Program-made: the position numbers and the translations under genes
In this document: piece after piece, positions 43,046 through 51,159 of the stretch
Layout: the number at the start of each line of letters is the position of its first letter
Numbering within the stretch: the first letter of the stretch is position 1
NCBI GenBank assembly: GCA_910578965.1
Contig: CAJTSP010000002.1
Location: 1-62,477 of the forward strand
Source: an uncultured Oscillospiraceae bacterium
GTDB lineage: Bacteria > Bacillota > Clostridia > Oscillospirales > Ruminococcaceae
Direction: 5' to 3'
Length of the DNA stretch: 62,477 nucleotides
Notes under the pieces: generated by a model
The model's database searches: none
Seen by the model: the letters and a program-made list of their open reading frames with translations, nothing else
Told to the model about the DNA's origin: nothing

Positions 43046-43091
43046 GGCGCCCCCGACCGGTTTCACCGGCCGGGGGCGCCCTTTCCTTTTG
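43046..43091 (+). terminator. Rho-independent terminator of hydrogenase gene
   Basis: A long GC stem (GGCGCCCCC...GGGGGCGCC, 43046-43080, with an inner CCGG/CCGG pair) followed by CTTTCCTTTTG. Confidence 0.85.
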
Positions 43092-43163
43092 ATTTGCGGC
43101 CCCGCCGCGGGCCTTCAGTAAGCAGGCAGGGCCACAGGGGCGGAAACGCCGTTTTTTGCACAC

Positions 43164-44171
43164 CTATGCCCGCTTATTTTGCCGCGCACAGAGCAACACA
43201 TACCCGGCAAACCATACAATCCCATGAACCGTTAAAATACCCGCGGCCTTTGCCGCCTCTGCCGTATCCCCCCAAGATAGGGCCAGAATCCCTGCAAAGG
43301 CGGGCTGAGAAGGGACGATATTGCAAAGGACCGCCAGCGGCCCGCTCACCCCGGCCAGGGTGCATACGATCGGTACTGCGATAAACACAAGCATAACGAT
43401 CTTGATACAGGCCACGCCGGTCATCAGCCCCTCAGAGAGCCTGCCGATGAACAGGCCAATCAGCGCCGCCACAAAGGAGGACGGAACGACCAGCGCCAAT
43501 ATAATCCCAAAGCCCCGCCAGGACCATTGGAAGCAGATGCACGCCGTCACAACAGACGACAGGCCCCCAAAGAAAAATCCCACCGCGATTTTCTGCAAAA
43601 CATACCGCCCGGGCGTCATGGGCAAAATCTCGTTGATAAAGGCCACACCGTCCTCTTTTTCGGATATGATATTCATGGCGTTGAAGGTACAGCCCATGAA
43701 CATGGCCACCATCAGTACAGCGGGGATAAAAATGCCTTGGAGGCTTTTTAAAATGTCCGGGCGCTCCAGTGTCAACACTTCCGCCCGCCCCGCCGCTTCC
43801 CGCCGCTCATAGAGGGCAGGGAGAGTGGCTGCCGCCTGCCGGAAAATTTCCAGCTCATCCCCGCTGACCGAAGTTTTGAGGCTGTCCCCGTCCGCCTGCA
43901 CGCCAATGACATTGGTAGATGGCTCTTTGACCGCATCGGCCAGTTCCTTCTGGGTCGCATACGCTGTTACCGGGCCGTATCGCTCCAGCCATGCAACCGC
44001 CTGCGGGGGCAGGTCGTTTTCCAGCACGCCAAAGTGCAGCTCGCCCAGGCTGGACAGATCAATGGAACCCATAAAATTCAATGCCACGGCAACCAGGATG
44101 GGCAGCAGGAAGGTCATCAGGCAGAACTTATCCCGCAGGACACTTTTTAGCTGATATTGTAAGCCCTTCAC
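43164..44171 (-). CDS. ABC-2 type transporter permease (second)
   Basis: This 335-residue membrane protein has one N-terminal helix (FLLPILVAVALNFMG), a large extracytoplasmic loop of about 140 residues, then five or six helices. The layout matches ABC-2 exporters of antimicrobial-peptide or drug type. A GTG start (44171) follows AAGGAGGG. It lies 3 bp after the first permease. Substrate is unknown; the regulatory genes upstream point to an inducible efflux or immunity role. Confidence 0.78.
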   Translation of the reverse strand: MKGLQYQLKSVLRDKFCLMTFLLPILVAVALNFMGSIDLSSLGELHFGVLENDLPPQAVAWLERYGPVTAYATQKELADAVKEPSTNVIGVQADGDSLKTSVSGDELEIFRQAAATLPALYERREAAGRAEVLTLERPDILKSLQGIFIPAVLMVAMFMGCTFNAMNIISEKEDGVAFINEILPMTPGRYVLQKIAVGFFFGGLSSVVTACICFQWSWRGFGIILALVVPSSFVAALIGLFIGRLSEGLMTGVACIKIVMLVFIAVPIVCTLAGVSGPLAVLCNIVPSQPAFAGILALSWGDTAEAAKAAGILTVHGIVWFAGYVLLCARQNKRA

Positions 44172-44174
44172 GCC

Positions 44175-45170
44175 TTATCCCTCCTTCCCGATTTCCCGGC
44201 GAAAGGCATGCCGCACCGCCAGAAACAACAGCACGATCACACCGGCAGCGCCAGCATAATAGGCCGACGAAACAGCCTCCCCAAAATAGGCGTTTTTCAG
44301 GCCTATATAGACATGATAGAACGGATGATATCCGATCCAGTCAAATTTGATTGACGTATTGGCAGATAAAAACACGGGGGTCGCAGCGAAAACAGCGATG
44401 GCCAAATAGGCCAGCGTAAATTGCCGGAAGCTTTTCAGCAGCAGGGCGCAGAGCAGACCTACCAGCGCCATCACAAGCGAGAGGAACGCTGTCTGAAGCA
44501 GTACCGCGGGCAGCACCGCCGCCCCGTCGGCAGGCCCTATGTTCAGCAGGGTAAGCAGCACCGCAAAGGCAAGGTCACAGAGCAGGAACACCGCCAGCTT
44601 GGACAGCAGGAACAGCTCTTTTTGCAGCGGCAGGATGGCGTGTACACGGATGACCCCCATGCCTTTTTCCTTAAACAGGACAGCAGCAATCCCCAAAAAG
44701 CCCACGGCGGCCAGCTCAAAAAACAGCAGCTCGCAGGTGATCTCTTTGCGTGCCTTTTGCTCCGGCGTATTTGTGCCAAGCACCTCCGGGGTACGGCCGG
44801 CCGGGGGCCGCAGCAGGGACAGGGCATAGTCCGCCCGATGTTGGTCGATATGTTCCGCCCCCGCATAAAGCACCACCCGCACGGCCCCGGTACCGGCGTC
44901 CAGCCCCACGCCGTTGGCATCAGCCAGCAGGGCGGCGTTCATAGCCTCCAACGAGGGCACCTCCTGTACTATGGGCTGCTTTTCCTCCTGTGTTCCGGCC
45001 GGGTCATACAGATATACCCGGTAGGGCTCCATCTGCATAAAGCGGACATAACCCAGGTTCACATAGGCTGTATAAAGGATCAAAAAGCCCATCGCCATAA
45101 GGAAAAACCTGCCTGACGCCAGCATCCGGCAGTCCTTTTTAAGCAGGGCGCAAAAGCCTGTCCCCATCAT
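44175..45170 (-). CDS. ABC-2 type transporter permease (first)
   Basis: This 331-residue membrane protein has the same plan as its partner: an N-terminal helix (FFLMAMGFLILYTAYVNLG), an extracytoplasmic domain to about residue 145, then about five helices. It overlaps the ATPase gene by 4 bp. The two permeases probably form a heterodimer. Confidence 0.78.
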   Translation of the reverse strand: MMGTGFCALLKKDCRMLASGRFFLMAMGFLILYTAYVNLGYVRFMQMEPYRVYLYDPAGTQEEKQPIVQEVPSLEAMNAALLADANGVGLDAGTGAVRVVLYAGAEHIDQHRADYALSLLRPPAGRTPEVLGTNTPEQKARKEITCELLFFELAAVGFLGIAAVLFKEKGMGVIRVHAILPLQKELFLLSKLAVFLLCDLAFAVLLTLLNIGPADGAAVLPAVLLQTAFLSLVMALVGLLCALLLKSFRQFTLAYLAIAVFAATPVFLSANTSIKFDWIGYHPFYHVYIGLKNAYFGEAVSSAYYAGAAGVIVLLFLAVRHAFRREIGKEG

Positions 45171-46015
45171 CCCAGCCCCCTGCCTGTATACCGGATAAAC
45201 ATATCCTCTAAGGTCGGCTCCTGGGAGTGGATACTGATGATCTCGTCGTGGGCAAAGGGGATACCCGCCTCCAACTCCGGCGCCCCGATGGTTTTTGTTT
45301 TCCGCTGTCCCCCGACCAGATAGTCGATCACCACCCGGTGGTTGCTGTTTTTCTCTTTCAGACGTTTAGGCGTATCCAGGGCCGCCAGCCTCCCTCCCGA
45401 GATGAAGGCCACACGGTCGCACAAAAGATCGGCGTCCGCCATGTTGTGGGTGGTGATAAAAACCGTCGTGCCCTTTTTGCGCTCCTGCTCAATGATTTTT
45501 CGGAACAGCACCGCGCCGGAGGGGTCAAGGCCGCTGGTGGGCTCGTCCAGGAACAGCAGCCTTGGATTGCTGACAAGAGCCCGGGCCATACTCACCCGCT
45601 GGCGCATCCCCTTGGAGTAGGAGGACACCGGCTTTTTCCAAAAATTCGGTTCCAGGCCCAGCATATGCAGCAGCTCCCCCACGTCCCGCCGCTGCCCTTT
45701 GGGATAGAACGAGGCAAAATAATGCAGGTTATCTACGGCGCTCAGATTGGCGTAGAGGTAAGGGAACTCAAATAGGACGCCAATCTTCTCCAAAAACCCC
45801 TGCCCATGGGCGGCAGAAGCGTCCTGCCCAAACAGGGACACCTTTCCGCCGTAGCCTTTCAAAATCCCGGTGAGGATTTTTTGTGTCGTAGACTTCCCCG
45901 AGCCGTTCGGCCCCAGAAAGCCAAAAATTTCCCCGTCCTCCACGGTGAAGCTCAGGCCGTGGAGGGCCTGCTTGCCCTTGCCATAAGAAAACGTCAGGTC
46001 TTTGGCCTCGATCAT
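45167..46015 (-). CDS. ABC transporter ATPase
   Basis: This 282-residue ATPase has Walker A GPNGSGKST, signature YSKGMRQ, Walker B LLFLDEPTSGLDP and H-loop ITTHNMADA, of the CcmA/bacitracin-immunity class. Its ATG overlaps the stop of the 48-residue membrane-peptide gene by 4 bp (ATGA), so translation is coupled. Confidence 0.9.
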   Translation of the reverse strand: MIEAKDLTFSYGKGKQALHGLSFTVEDGEIFGFLGPNGSGKSTTQKILTGILKGYGGKVSLFGQDASAAHGQGFLEKIGVLFEFPYLYANLSAVDNLHYFASFYPKGQRRDVGELLHMLGLEPNFWKKPVSSYSKGMRQRVSMARALVSNPRLLFLDEPTSGLDPSGAVLFRKIIEQERKKGTTVFITTHNMADADLLCDRVAFISGGRLAALDTPKRLKEKNSNHRVVIDYLVGGQRKTKTIGAPELEAGIPFAHDEIISIHSQEPTLEDMFIRYTGRGLG

Positions 46016-46158
46016 TTGTCATCGCCCCACCTTCCGCACCGGCCTTTTTCCTGCTTTCGCCGGCGCCTGCCCCACCATTTCATAAGCCCGACCTTTAAGG
46101 GGATGGCTATGGCCAGTGCCGCAGCCAGCCACCCGTACCGCGCTAAGCCCGAAAACAT
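46012..46158 (-). CDS. 48-residue membrane peptide coupled to ABC ATPase
   Basis: A short gene missed by length filters. It has an excellent ribosome site (AAGGAGGG, 7 bp before ATG at 46158), one hydrophobic segment (YGWLAAALAIAIPLKVGLMK) and a strongly basic tail (WWGRRRRKQEKG). Its stop codon overlaps the ATPase start as ATGA. It is the first gene after the 11-bp-repeat promoter. Positive-inside topology predicts an N-out single-pass peptide, perhaps an accessory subunit of the exporter. Confidence 0.75.
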   Translation of the reverse strand: MFSGLARYGWLAAALAIAIPLKVGLMKWWGRRRRKQEKGRCGRWGDDK

Positions 46159-46178
46159 AAAAACCCTCCTTATCGAAA

Positions 46179-46243
46179 ATGATAGGGATAGTTTATACGG
46201 GCAACGTGAAATTGGCGTGAGGCCGCTGTGAAGCTCGGGTGAA
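46179..46243 (-). promoter_or_regulatory. Response-regulator operator: four 11-bp-spaced TTCAC repeats plus -10
   Basis: On the minus strand TTCAC occurs at 46243-46239, 46232-46228, CTCAC at 46221-46217 and TTCAC at 46210-46206, giving an exact 11-bp period. Downstream -10 candidates are TATAAA (46197-46192) and TATCAT (46184-46179). Direct repeats at 11 bp are the classic binding pattern of OmpR/PhoB-family regulators, and such a regulator is encoded at 47887-48552. Confidence 0.75.
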
Positions 46244-46244
46244 T

Positions 46245-46709
46245 TTATGCCTCCGCCTGCTGTTTTTTCTGTTTCCAGACGGTGGCCAAAATGTCCTTCA
46301 GCACCAGGAAAGCATCCAGCTCGCTATAACCGGTTTCCTGCCTTAACTCCTTAAGCAGCACCTCCAGCCTTTTGGCATAGTATTCCACATCCACCTTCTG
46401 ACGATAGGCCAGCAAAACAGGGAACCTTTTACCCCAAGCCTTTGCCCAATCAATCTTATCCTCCAGGTCGGCAGGGGTCCGCTCGATGGCCTGCTGAATT
46501 TCCTGAACATCCATGTCAAAGTCGATCAGCTCGTCTAAGGACAGACGGTACAGCAGGGCCATTTGTTTGGACTGCCGTATATCCGGGAGCGTTTCACCGG
46601 TTTCCCACTTGGAAACGGTCTGCCGGCTTACCCCCAGCTTTTCCGCTGCCTGTTCCTGAGAAAGGCCGCACCTTTTCCGCGCCTGAAACAGGCTGTTTCC
46701 CAAATTCAT
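46245..46709 (-). CDS. XRE-family transcriptional regulator
   Basis: This protein of 154 residues has an N-terminal helix-turn-helix (LSQEQAAEKLGVSRQTVSKW, about residues 15-34) followed by a helical C-terminal region of unknown role (ERTPADLEDKIDWAKAWGKR). The ATG at 46709 is preferred to upstream in-frame starts because the HTH domain begins there in the family. It lies between the histidine kinase gene and the exporter promoter. Confidence 0.88.
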   Translation of the reverse strand: MNLGNSLFQARKRCGLSQEQAAEKLGVSRQTVSKWETGETLPDIRQSKQMALLYRLSLDELIDFDMDVQEIQQAIERTPADLEDKIDWAKAWGKRFPVLLAYRQKVDVEYYAKRLEVLLKELRQETGYSELDAFLVLKDILATVWKQKKQQAEA

Positions 46710-46801
46710 AAGCCGCACCTCTTTCTTTTTGGAATGTCTCCAGTATAGGCAATCCCAAAGAGGAAATCCACCAACACAAGCTTGCAGTTCCGCACGGTTT
46801 T

Positions 46802-47890
46802 TTAACAAGGGCAGGCTTCGCACCCCTCAAAGGGAAGGGAGAACCAAAACCGGACCCCGTCGCCCAGGTTTTCTGATCCGTACGCAAAATTCTGCATGGA
46901 CAGGATCTGCGCCACAATCGACAGCCCCAGCCCGGAACCGCCGTACCCTGCATCGCTGCCCCGGTAAAATTTTGCCCATATTTTGGATAGGTCTTTTTCC
47001 GGAATCGCCCGGCCCTGATTAAAAACGGAAAAATGCAGCATCCGGGCCCCTGCCGCCAGCTCCAGCCGCAGGATACCGCCGGGGACTACATTGTTCTTGG
47101 CGTTGACGAGAAGGTTCTCTAAAACCTGCTCCATGCGCCGCCGGTCGGTACACACAAAAGCCTTTTGCTCCGGCAGCTCATATTGCAGCTCAAAACGGGT
47201 GCCCGGGGCATCGGCCAAGAGCCGCCCAGCCACGGTTTCCACCAGCTCCACGAGGTCGAACCGGGTAATATGCAGGCCTGCGGCCCCGCTTTCCAGCGCC
47301 GATAAATCCAATAGGGTCACAAGCAAACCGTTCATGCGCTCCGCCTCGCAAACAATCACCCGGGCGTATTTCTGCTTTTTTGCCTCCTCTGTTTCATCCT
47401 GCAGGCCCTCGGCATAAGCCCGGATAATGCCCAGCGGGGTTTTCATCTCGTGGGACAGGCTGTCTACCAGCTCCCTGCGCTCGGACAGCAAAAGGCGCTC
47501 CCTTTCCACATCCCTTTCAAGCTGCGCATTTGCGGCCTCAAGGCGGGCAAGCGCCTGCTGCAGGCTCTGCGCCATCGTGTTCAGGCTGGCGGCCAGTTCC
47601 CCAAACTCGTCTGCCGACGCCAGGCCGCAGGGGGCCGAAAAGTCCAAAGCAGCCATACGCTTTGCGCAGGCGTTCAGCGTAAAAACCGGCTTTGTAATAA
47701 AACGGCCCATAAAAAAGTCGACCCCTAAAACCAGCGCAAGCAAAAAGGCTGCCCAGATCAAAAAGGATACATCCTCGCCAACGGGCAGGCTGTTGCACAG
47801 TACATAGGAGGCTACCAGGGCGGCCCCTGCCAGCTTGGACAGCATGAGGAGCTTTTTGCGCACGGTAGAAAGCGAAAGCCATTTCTTCAT
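46802..47890 (-). CDS. Sensor histidine kinase with short extracytoplasmic loop
   Basis: This 362-residue kinase has two N-terminal membrane helices joined by a loop of only about ten residues (near residues 20-60), then HAMP, dimerisation domain with DSLSHEMKTPLGIIRAYAEG (phospho-His) and HATPase motifs NLLVNAKNN, GSGLGLSIV. The tiny loop suggests intramembrane sensing, as in kinases that monitor cell-envelope antibiotics or their transporters. It overlaps the regulator gene by 4 bp. Confidence 0.92.
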   Translation of the reverse strand: MKKWLSLSTVRKKLLMLSKLAGAALVASYVLCNSLPVGEDVSFLIWAAFLLALVLGVDFFMGRFITKPVFTLNACAKRMAALDFSAPCGLASADEFGELAASLNTMAQSLQQALARLEAANAQLERDVERERLLLSERRELVDSLSHEMKTPLGIIRAYAEGLQDETEEAKKQKYARVIVCEAERMNGLLVTLLDLSALESGAAGLHITRFDLVELVETVAGRLLADAPGTRFELQYELPEQKAFVCTDRRRMEQVLENLLVNAKNNVVPGGILRLELAAGARMLHFSVFNQGRAIPEKDLSKIWAKFYRGSDAGYGGSGLGLSIVAQILSMQNFAYGSENLGDGVRFWFSLPFEGCEACPC

Positions 47891-48552
47891 ACGGCCGCCT
47901 CGAATTTGTAGCCGGAACGGATCAGCGTAACAATATGCCTTCCCTCATCCCCCAACTTATGCCGCAGGGTTTTGACATGGGTGTCTACGGTGCGAGTCGT
48001 TCCCTCAAAATCGTAGCCCCAGACCCGGTCTAAGAGCTGCTGACGGCTGAAAACCCGCCCGGGGTTTGCCATAAAAAAGGCAAGCAGTTCATATTCCTTA
48101 TGGGTCAGCGTAAGCTCCAGGCCATCCAGGCAGGCCGTGCGGGCATCGGGCCAGAGCGTGATCTTGCCGGCGCTAATCCCAGGAAACACGGCGGCGGAAC
48201 GGCGCAGCAAAGCATTTACCTTTGCCAGCAGCAGCCTAAGGCTAAAGGGCTTTGTGATATAGTCGTCTGCACCGTAGTCATAGCCTTTCAGCTTATCATC
48301 CTCCGCGCTTTTAGCGGTCAGCATAATGATCGGCATACTGCTCTTTTCCCGGGCCATCCTACAAACCGAAAAGCCGTCCAGGTAGGGCATCATGACATCG
48401 AGGATCATCAAATCCACGGGGCTGTTTTTGAGAACGGCCAGGGCATCCACCCCATCGTCGGCCGTAAGGCAGGTATGGCCGCCTTTTTGTATATAATCCG
48501 CAAGAATATCCTGCAGGGCCTTTTCGTCTTCGACAACAAGAATATTTGCCAT
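47887..48552 (-). CDS. OmpR/PhoB-family response regulator
   Basis: This 221-residue regulator has a receiver domain with acidic pocket VVEDEKA, phospho-acceptor Asp in LMILDVMMP and KPF lysine, and a winged-helix DNA-binding domain (LTHKEYELLAFF, RTVDTHVKTLRHKLG). A TTGACA (minus strand, 48613-48608) with a weak -10 may start the transcript. It probably binds the four 11-bp repeats upstream of the exporter genes. Confidence 0.94.
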   Translation of the reverse strand: MANILVVEDEKALQDILADYIQKGGHTCLTADDGVDALAVLKNSPVDLMILDVMMPYLDGFSVCRMAREKSSMPIIMLTAKSAEDDKLKGYDYGADDYITKPFSLRLLLAKVNALLRRSAAVFPGISAGKITLWPDARTACLDGLELTLTHKEYELLAFFMANPGRVFSRQQLLDRVWGYDFEGTTRTVDTHVKTLRHKLGDEGRHIVTLIRSGYKFEAAV

Positions 48553-48635
48553 TGTATCCGTCCTTTCAGCGGCTGCCTTGTCCCGATGTTTTCGTATTGG
48601 GCGCCCTTGTCAAGCGATGTTTGCAAAGAAACAGC

Positions 48636-48675
48636 AAAAACGCCGGGCCAAACGCAGAGGTTCAGCCCGGCGCTC
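48636..48675 (-). terminator. Terminator after the NanA-like gene
   Basis: An 8-bp stem CGCCGGGC/GCCCGGCG (48641-48648 with 48665-48672) followed by TTTTTGCTG on the minus strand. Confidence 0.75.
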
Positions 48676-48788
48676 TTTTCCCTTTTGCGCCTCGCCGCAT
48701 TTGAGGGGCGCCGCCGTTTCGGAGGCTTTGGGCTGCCTGCCCGCCGCACCCGGCCCGCCAATACTTTGAGCCGGCGGCCCGGACAGAC

Positions 48789-49700
48789 TTAACAGTATTT
48801 TGCGACGGCGGCCCCGATCATGGCCGCGGCCTCGTCCACAATGGCCGAATCGGCTGGGGCAAGGTTCGGCAGCGGGGCGCGCACCCCGCCCGCGTCCGGC
48901 CCGCCGGTGCGCCGCAAAATTTCCTTCATCACGGCGTAAAGGTTGCCCTTGGCCTCGCACATCTTGTAGATGATGCGGCAGCAGTCGTTTTGGATAGCAC
49001 GGCCCTTTTCCATCTCGCCGGCTTTATAAGCGGCAAAGATGGCCAGATACAGCTCGGGCATGACGGCATAGGTGCCGCCGATGCCGCCGCCCGCGCCGGC
49101 CGCAAGCCCGGAAAAGAGCTGCTCGTCCGGCCCGTTGAACACAAACACGCCGGCGTCCCGCCACATCTGGATGTCCTGCACCGGCATTGAGGAGTTTTTC
49201 ACGGCGACAACCCGGGGGTTTTTAAGCATCTCGGCGAGCAGCGGCCCCGAGAGGGCCACCCCCGCTAACTGCGGGATGTTGTAGATGACAAAATCGGTGT
49301 TTGGCGCGGCGGCCGAAATGTCGTTCCAGTACTGGGCGATGGCCGCCGGCGGCAGGTGGAAGTAGATGGGCGGGATGGCGGCAATAGCGTCCACCCCAAG
49401 GTCTTCGGCATGGGCGGCCAGCTCGCGGCTGTCGGCCGTATTATTGCAGGCCACATGGGCGATGACGGTAAGCTTGCCGCCTACCTCGGCCATTACGTTT
49501 TCGAGCACGGCCTTACGCTCGGCCACGCCCTGGTAGATGCACTCGCCAGAGGAGCCGCCCACATATAGGCCCTTGACCCCCTTTTGCAGCAGCCAGCGCG
49601 CCATAGCGCGCACCGCCGCAGGGCTGATCTCGCCGGCCTCATTATAGCAGGCATAAAACGCGGGGATAATCCCCTCAAATTTCGACAGTTCTTTTGCCAA
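48789..49700 (-). CDS. nanA: N-acetylneuraminate lyase/DapA-family aldolase
   Basis: This TIM-barrel class I aldolase cleaves sialic acid to N-acetylmannosamine and pyruvate. The substrate-carboxylate motif GGSSGECIY, the YNIP tyrosine and the Schiff-base lysine in VVAVKNSSMP are in family positions. A TTG start at 49700 behind AAGGAGGG gives 303 residues, the normal size; ATGs further upstream are unsupported. GGSSGE and the AGE/ROK context favour NanA over DapA. Confidence 0.88.
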   Translation of the reverse strand: MAKELSKFEGIIPAFYACYNEAGEISPAAVRAMARWLLQKGVKGLYVGGSSGECIYQGVAERKAVLENVMAEVGGKLTVIAHVACNNTADSRELAAHAEDLGVDAIAAIPPIYFHLPPAAIAQYWNDISAAAPNTDFVIYNIPQLAGVALSGPLLAEMLKNPRVVAVKNSSMPVQDIQMWRDAGVFVFNGPDEQLFSGLAAGAGGGIGGTYAVMPELYLAIFAAYKAGEMEKGRAIQNDCCRIIYKMCEAKGNLYAVMKEILRRTGGPDAGGVRAPLPNLAPADSAIVDEAAAMIGAAVAKYC

Positions 49701-49802
49701 GCATAACCCTCCTTTTGCAATCATCCGACGGCCGCCCCGCACCCGGCAGGGCATTGGGCAGGACGGCCGCCCGGGTTTTGGTTTTCCGATTTTGCGCGGG
49801 CC

Positions 49803-50255
49803 TTAGCGAAAGCGCACCTTGAACACCGCCTTGCGCACGGCCTGGGGCCCATCAAGGCAGATTTTGATCCGGTGGGCGTCCTCGGGGAATACCACCAGGA
49901 AATTGCCGGGCAAAAGCACCAGGCTTTGGGCCGCCGTGCCGCGGTAGGCATAAAAATCCGCATTTTCCTTGCGGTCAAACTCGGCCAGGGTATCCGGCGG
50001 GGCAAGCTCCACCCGCTCGCAGCCCTCGAGCATGATATGGATGTCGAGGTAGTTTTTGTGCGCCTCAAAAAAGGTATCCTCCAGCGGCAGGGTCTCGTAG
50101 GCAAAGCCGGTGACGTACACATCGCTGCCGGCAAGCTCCTGCCTTTGGCCGATAACCGCTGCAAGAAACTCCGGAGTAATCCTGGACAGCGCAAGGTCGA
50201 GGTTTGGGTGAATGCCCCGGTAGTTTGCGGCGGCAGCGTTGGGAGCAAAGATCAT
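49803..50255 (-). CDS. YhcH/YjgK/YiaL (DUF386) family protein
   Basis: This 150-residue cupin-like beta-barrel protein has KNYLDIHIMLEGCERVEL and the C-terminal VVFPEDAHRIKI, with the His and Glu residues that bind metal in the family. Members in sialic acid operons are thought to act on sugar anomers or epimers (NanQ-like). It lies between the transporter and the lyase genes. Confidence 0.87.
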   Translation of the reverse strand: MIFAPNAAAANYRGIHPNLDLALSRITPEFLAAVIGQRQELAGSDVYVTGFAYETLPLEDTFFEAHKNYLDIHIMLEGCERVELAPPDTLAEFDRKENADFYAYRGTAAQSLVLLPGNFLVVFPEDAHRIKICLDGPQAVRKAVFKVRFR

Positions 50256-50267
50256 ACGGCCGCCCCC

Positions 50268-51155
50268 TTATCCCTTGACCGCGCCCATGGTGATACCCTG
50301 GGTGAAGTATTTCTGGAAGATCAAAAAGACGATGATAATGGGCACCGAGGCCAGCGCCGCGCCGGCCATCAAAAGGCCAAGATCGATGCTGGTTTCGGCC
50401 TGCAGGGTGGCGATGCCGAGCGGGATGGTAAAAAACTCGCCGCTGGCCAGCATAATCAACTGCATAAAGTAGTCGTTCCAGGAGTTGATAAAGGTAAAGA
50501 TGGCCAGCGCGCCGATGCCGGGCTTAATCATGGGCACCACAACGGTGGTAAAGGTTTTGAGCTCGCTGGCGCCGTCGATGCGGGTGGCCTCCAAAATTTC
50601 GCCCGGGATGCCCTCACTGAACTGTTTCATTAAAAAGACGCCAAACGGCCAGCCCACCGTAGGGAATATGACCGCCCAGAGGGTATCATAGAGCTTGAGG
50701 GCCGACATTTCCTTAAGCAGCGGGATGAGGATAACCTGCTTGGGCAGGGCCATGGCGCAGATGATGAGCGAGAACATGAACACCCGCCCGTTGAACCGCT
50801 TTTTAGCCAGGGCGTAGCCGGCCATGGAGGCGGTGGCGCAGGTGAGGATCATAGCCATGACCGACATGAAAACCGTGTTGATAAGCCAGCGGATGGCTGC
50901 GGGTGCGTTGGGCCCGGCAGCCCCGAAAATGCGGAAGAGCGGGGCCGAACGCTTGGCAAACAGCTTGGCAAAGTTGTTAAGGGTCAGCTCGGTGGGGATG
51001 AACACCGGGGTAACCGAGTTGATGTCCTGCCCCGTCTTAAAGGCGCCGGTAACGATCCAGTAGAGCGGGAACAGGAATAAAAAGGCCAGGATGATGAGGA
51101 TCACCGTTGAGACGATACGGTAGGCGCTGATGTTTTTCTTTTTCATACGGCGCAC
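50268..51155 (-). CDS. Carbohydrate ABC transporter permease (MalG type)
   Basis: This 295-residue permease has six hydrophobic segments and the EAA loop EILEATRIDGASELKTFTTV. The N-terminus may start at 51155 or 51146 (both ATG). It forms the importer with 51160-52077 and the lipoprotein at 52293-53651; the ATPase is not in the window and is probably a shared MsmK-like one. Confidence 0.92.
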   Translation of the reverse strand: MRRMKKKNISAYRIVSTVILIILAFLFLFPLYWIVTGAFKTGQDINSVTPVFIPTELTLNNFAKLFAKRSAPLFRIFGAAGPNAPAAIRWLINTVFMSVMAMILTCATASMAGYALAKKRFNGRVFMFSLIICAMALPKQVILIPLLKEMSALKLYDTLWAVIFPTVGWPFGVFLMKQFSEGIPGEILEATRIDGASELKTFTTVVVPMIKPGIGALAIFTFINSWNDYFMQLIMLASGEFFTIPLGIATLQAETSIDLGLLMAGAALASVPIIIVFLIFQKYFTQGITMGAVKG

Positions 51156-51159
51156 CCCC

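Noticed and set aside
41339..43066. 575-codon open frame opposite the hydrogenase
   Set aside because: It is exactly antisense to an unmistakable hydrogenase, with repetitive His/Gly/Leu-rich sequence and no motif.
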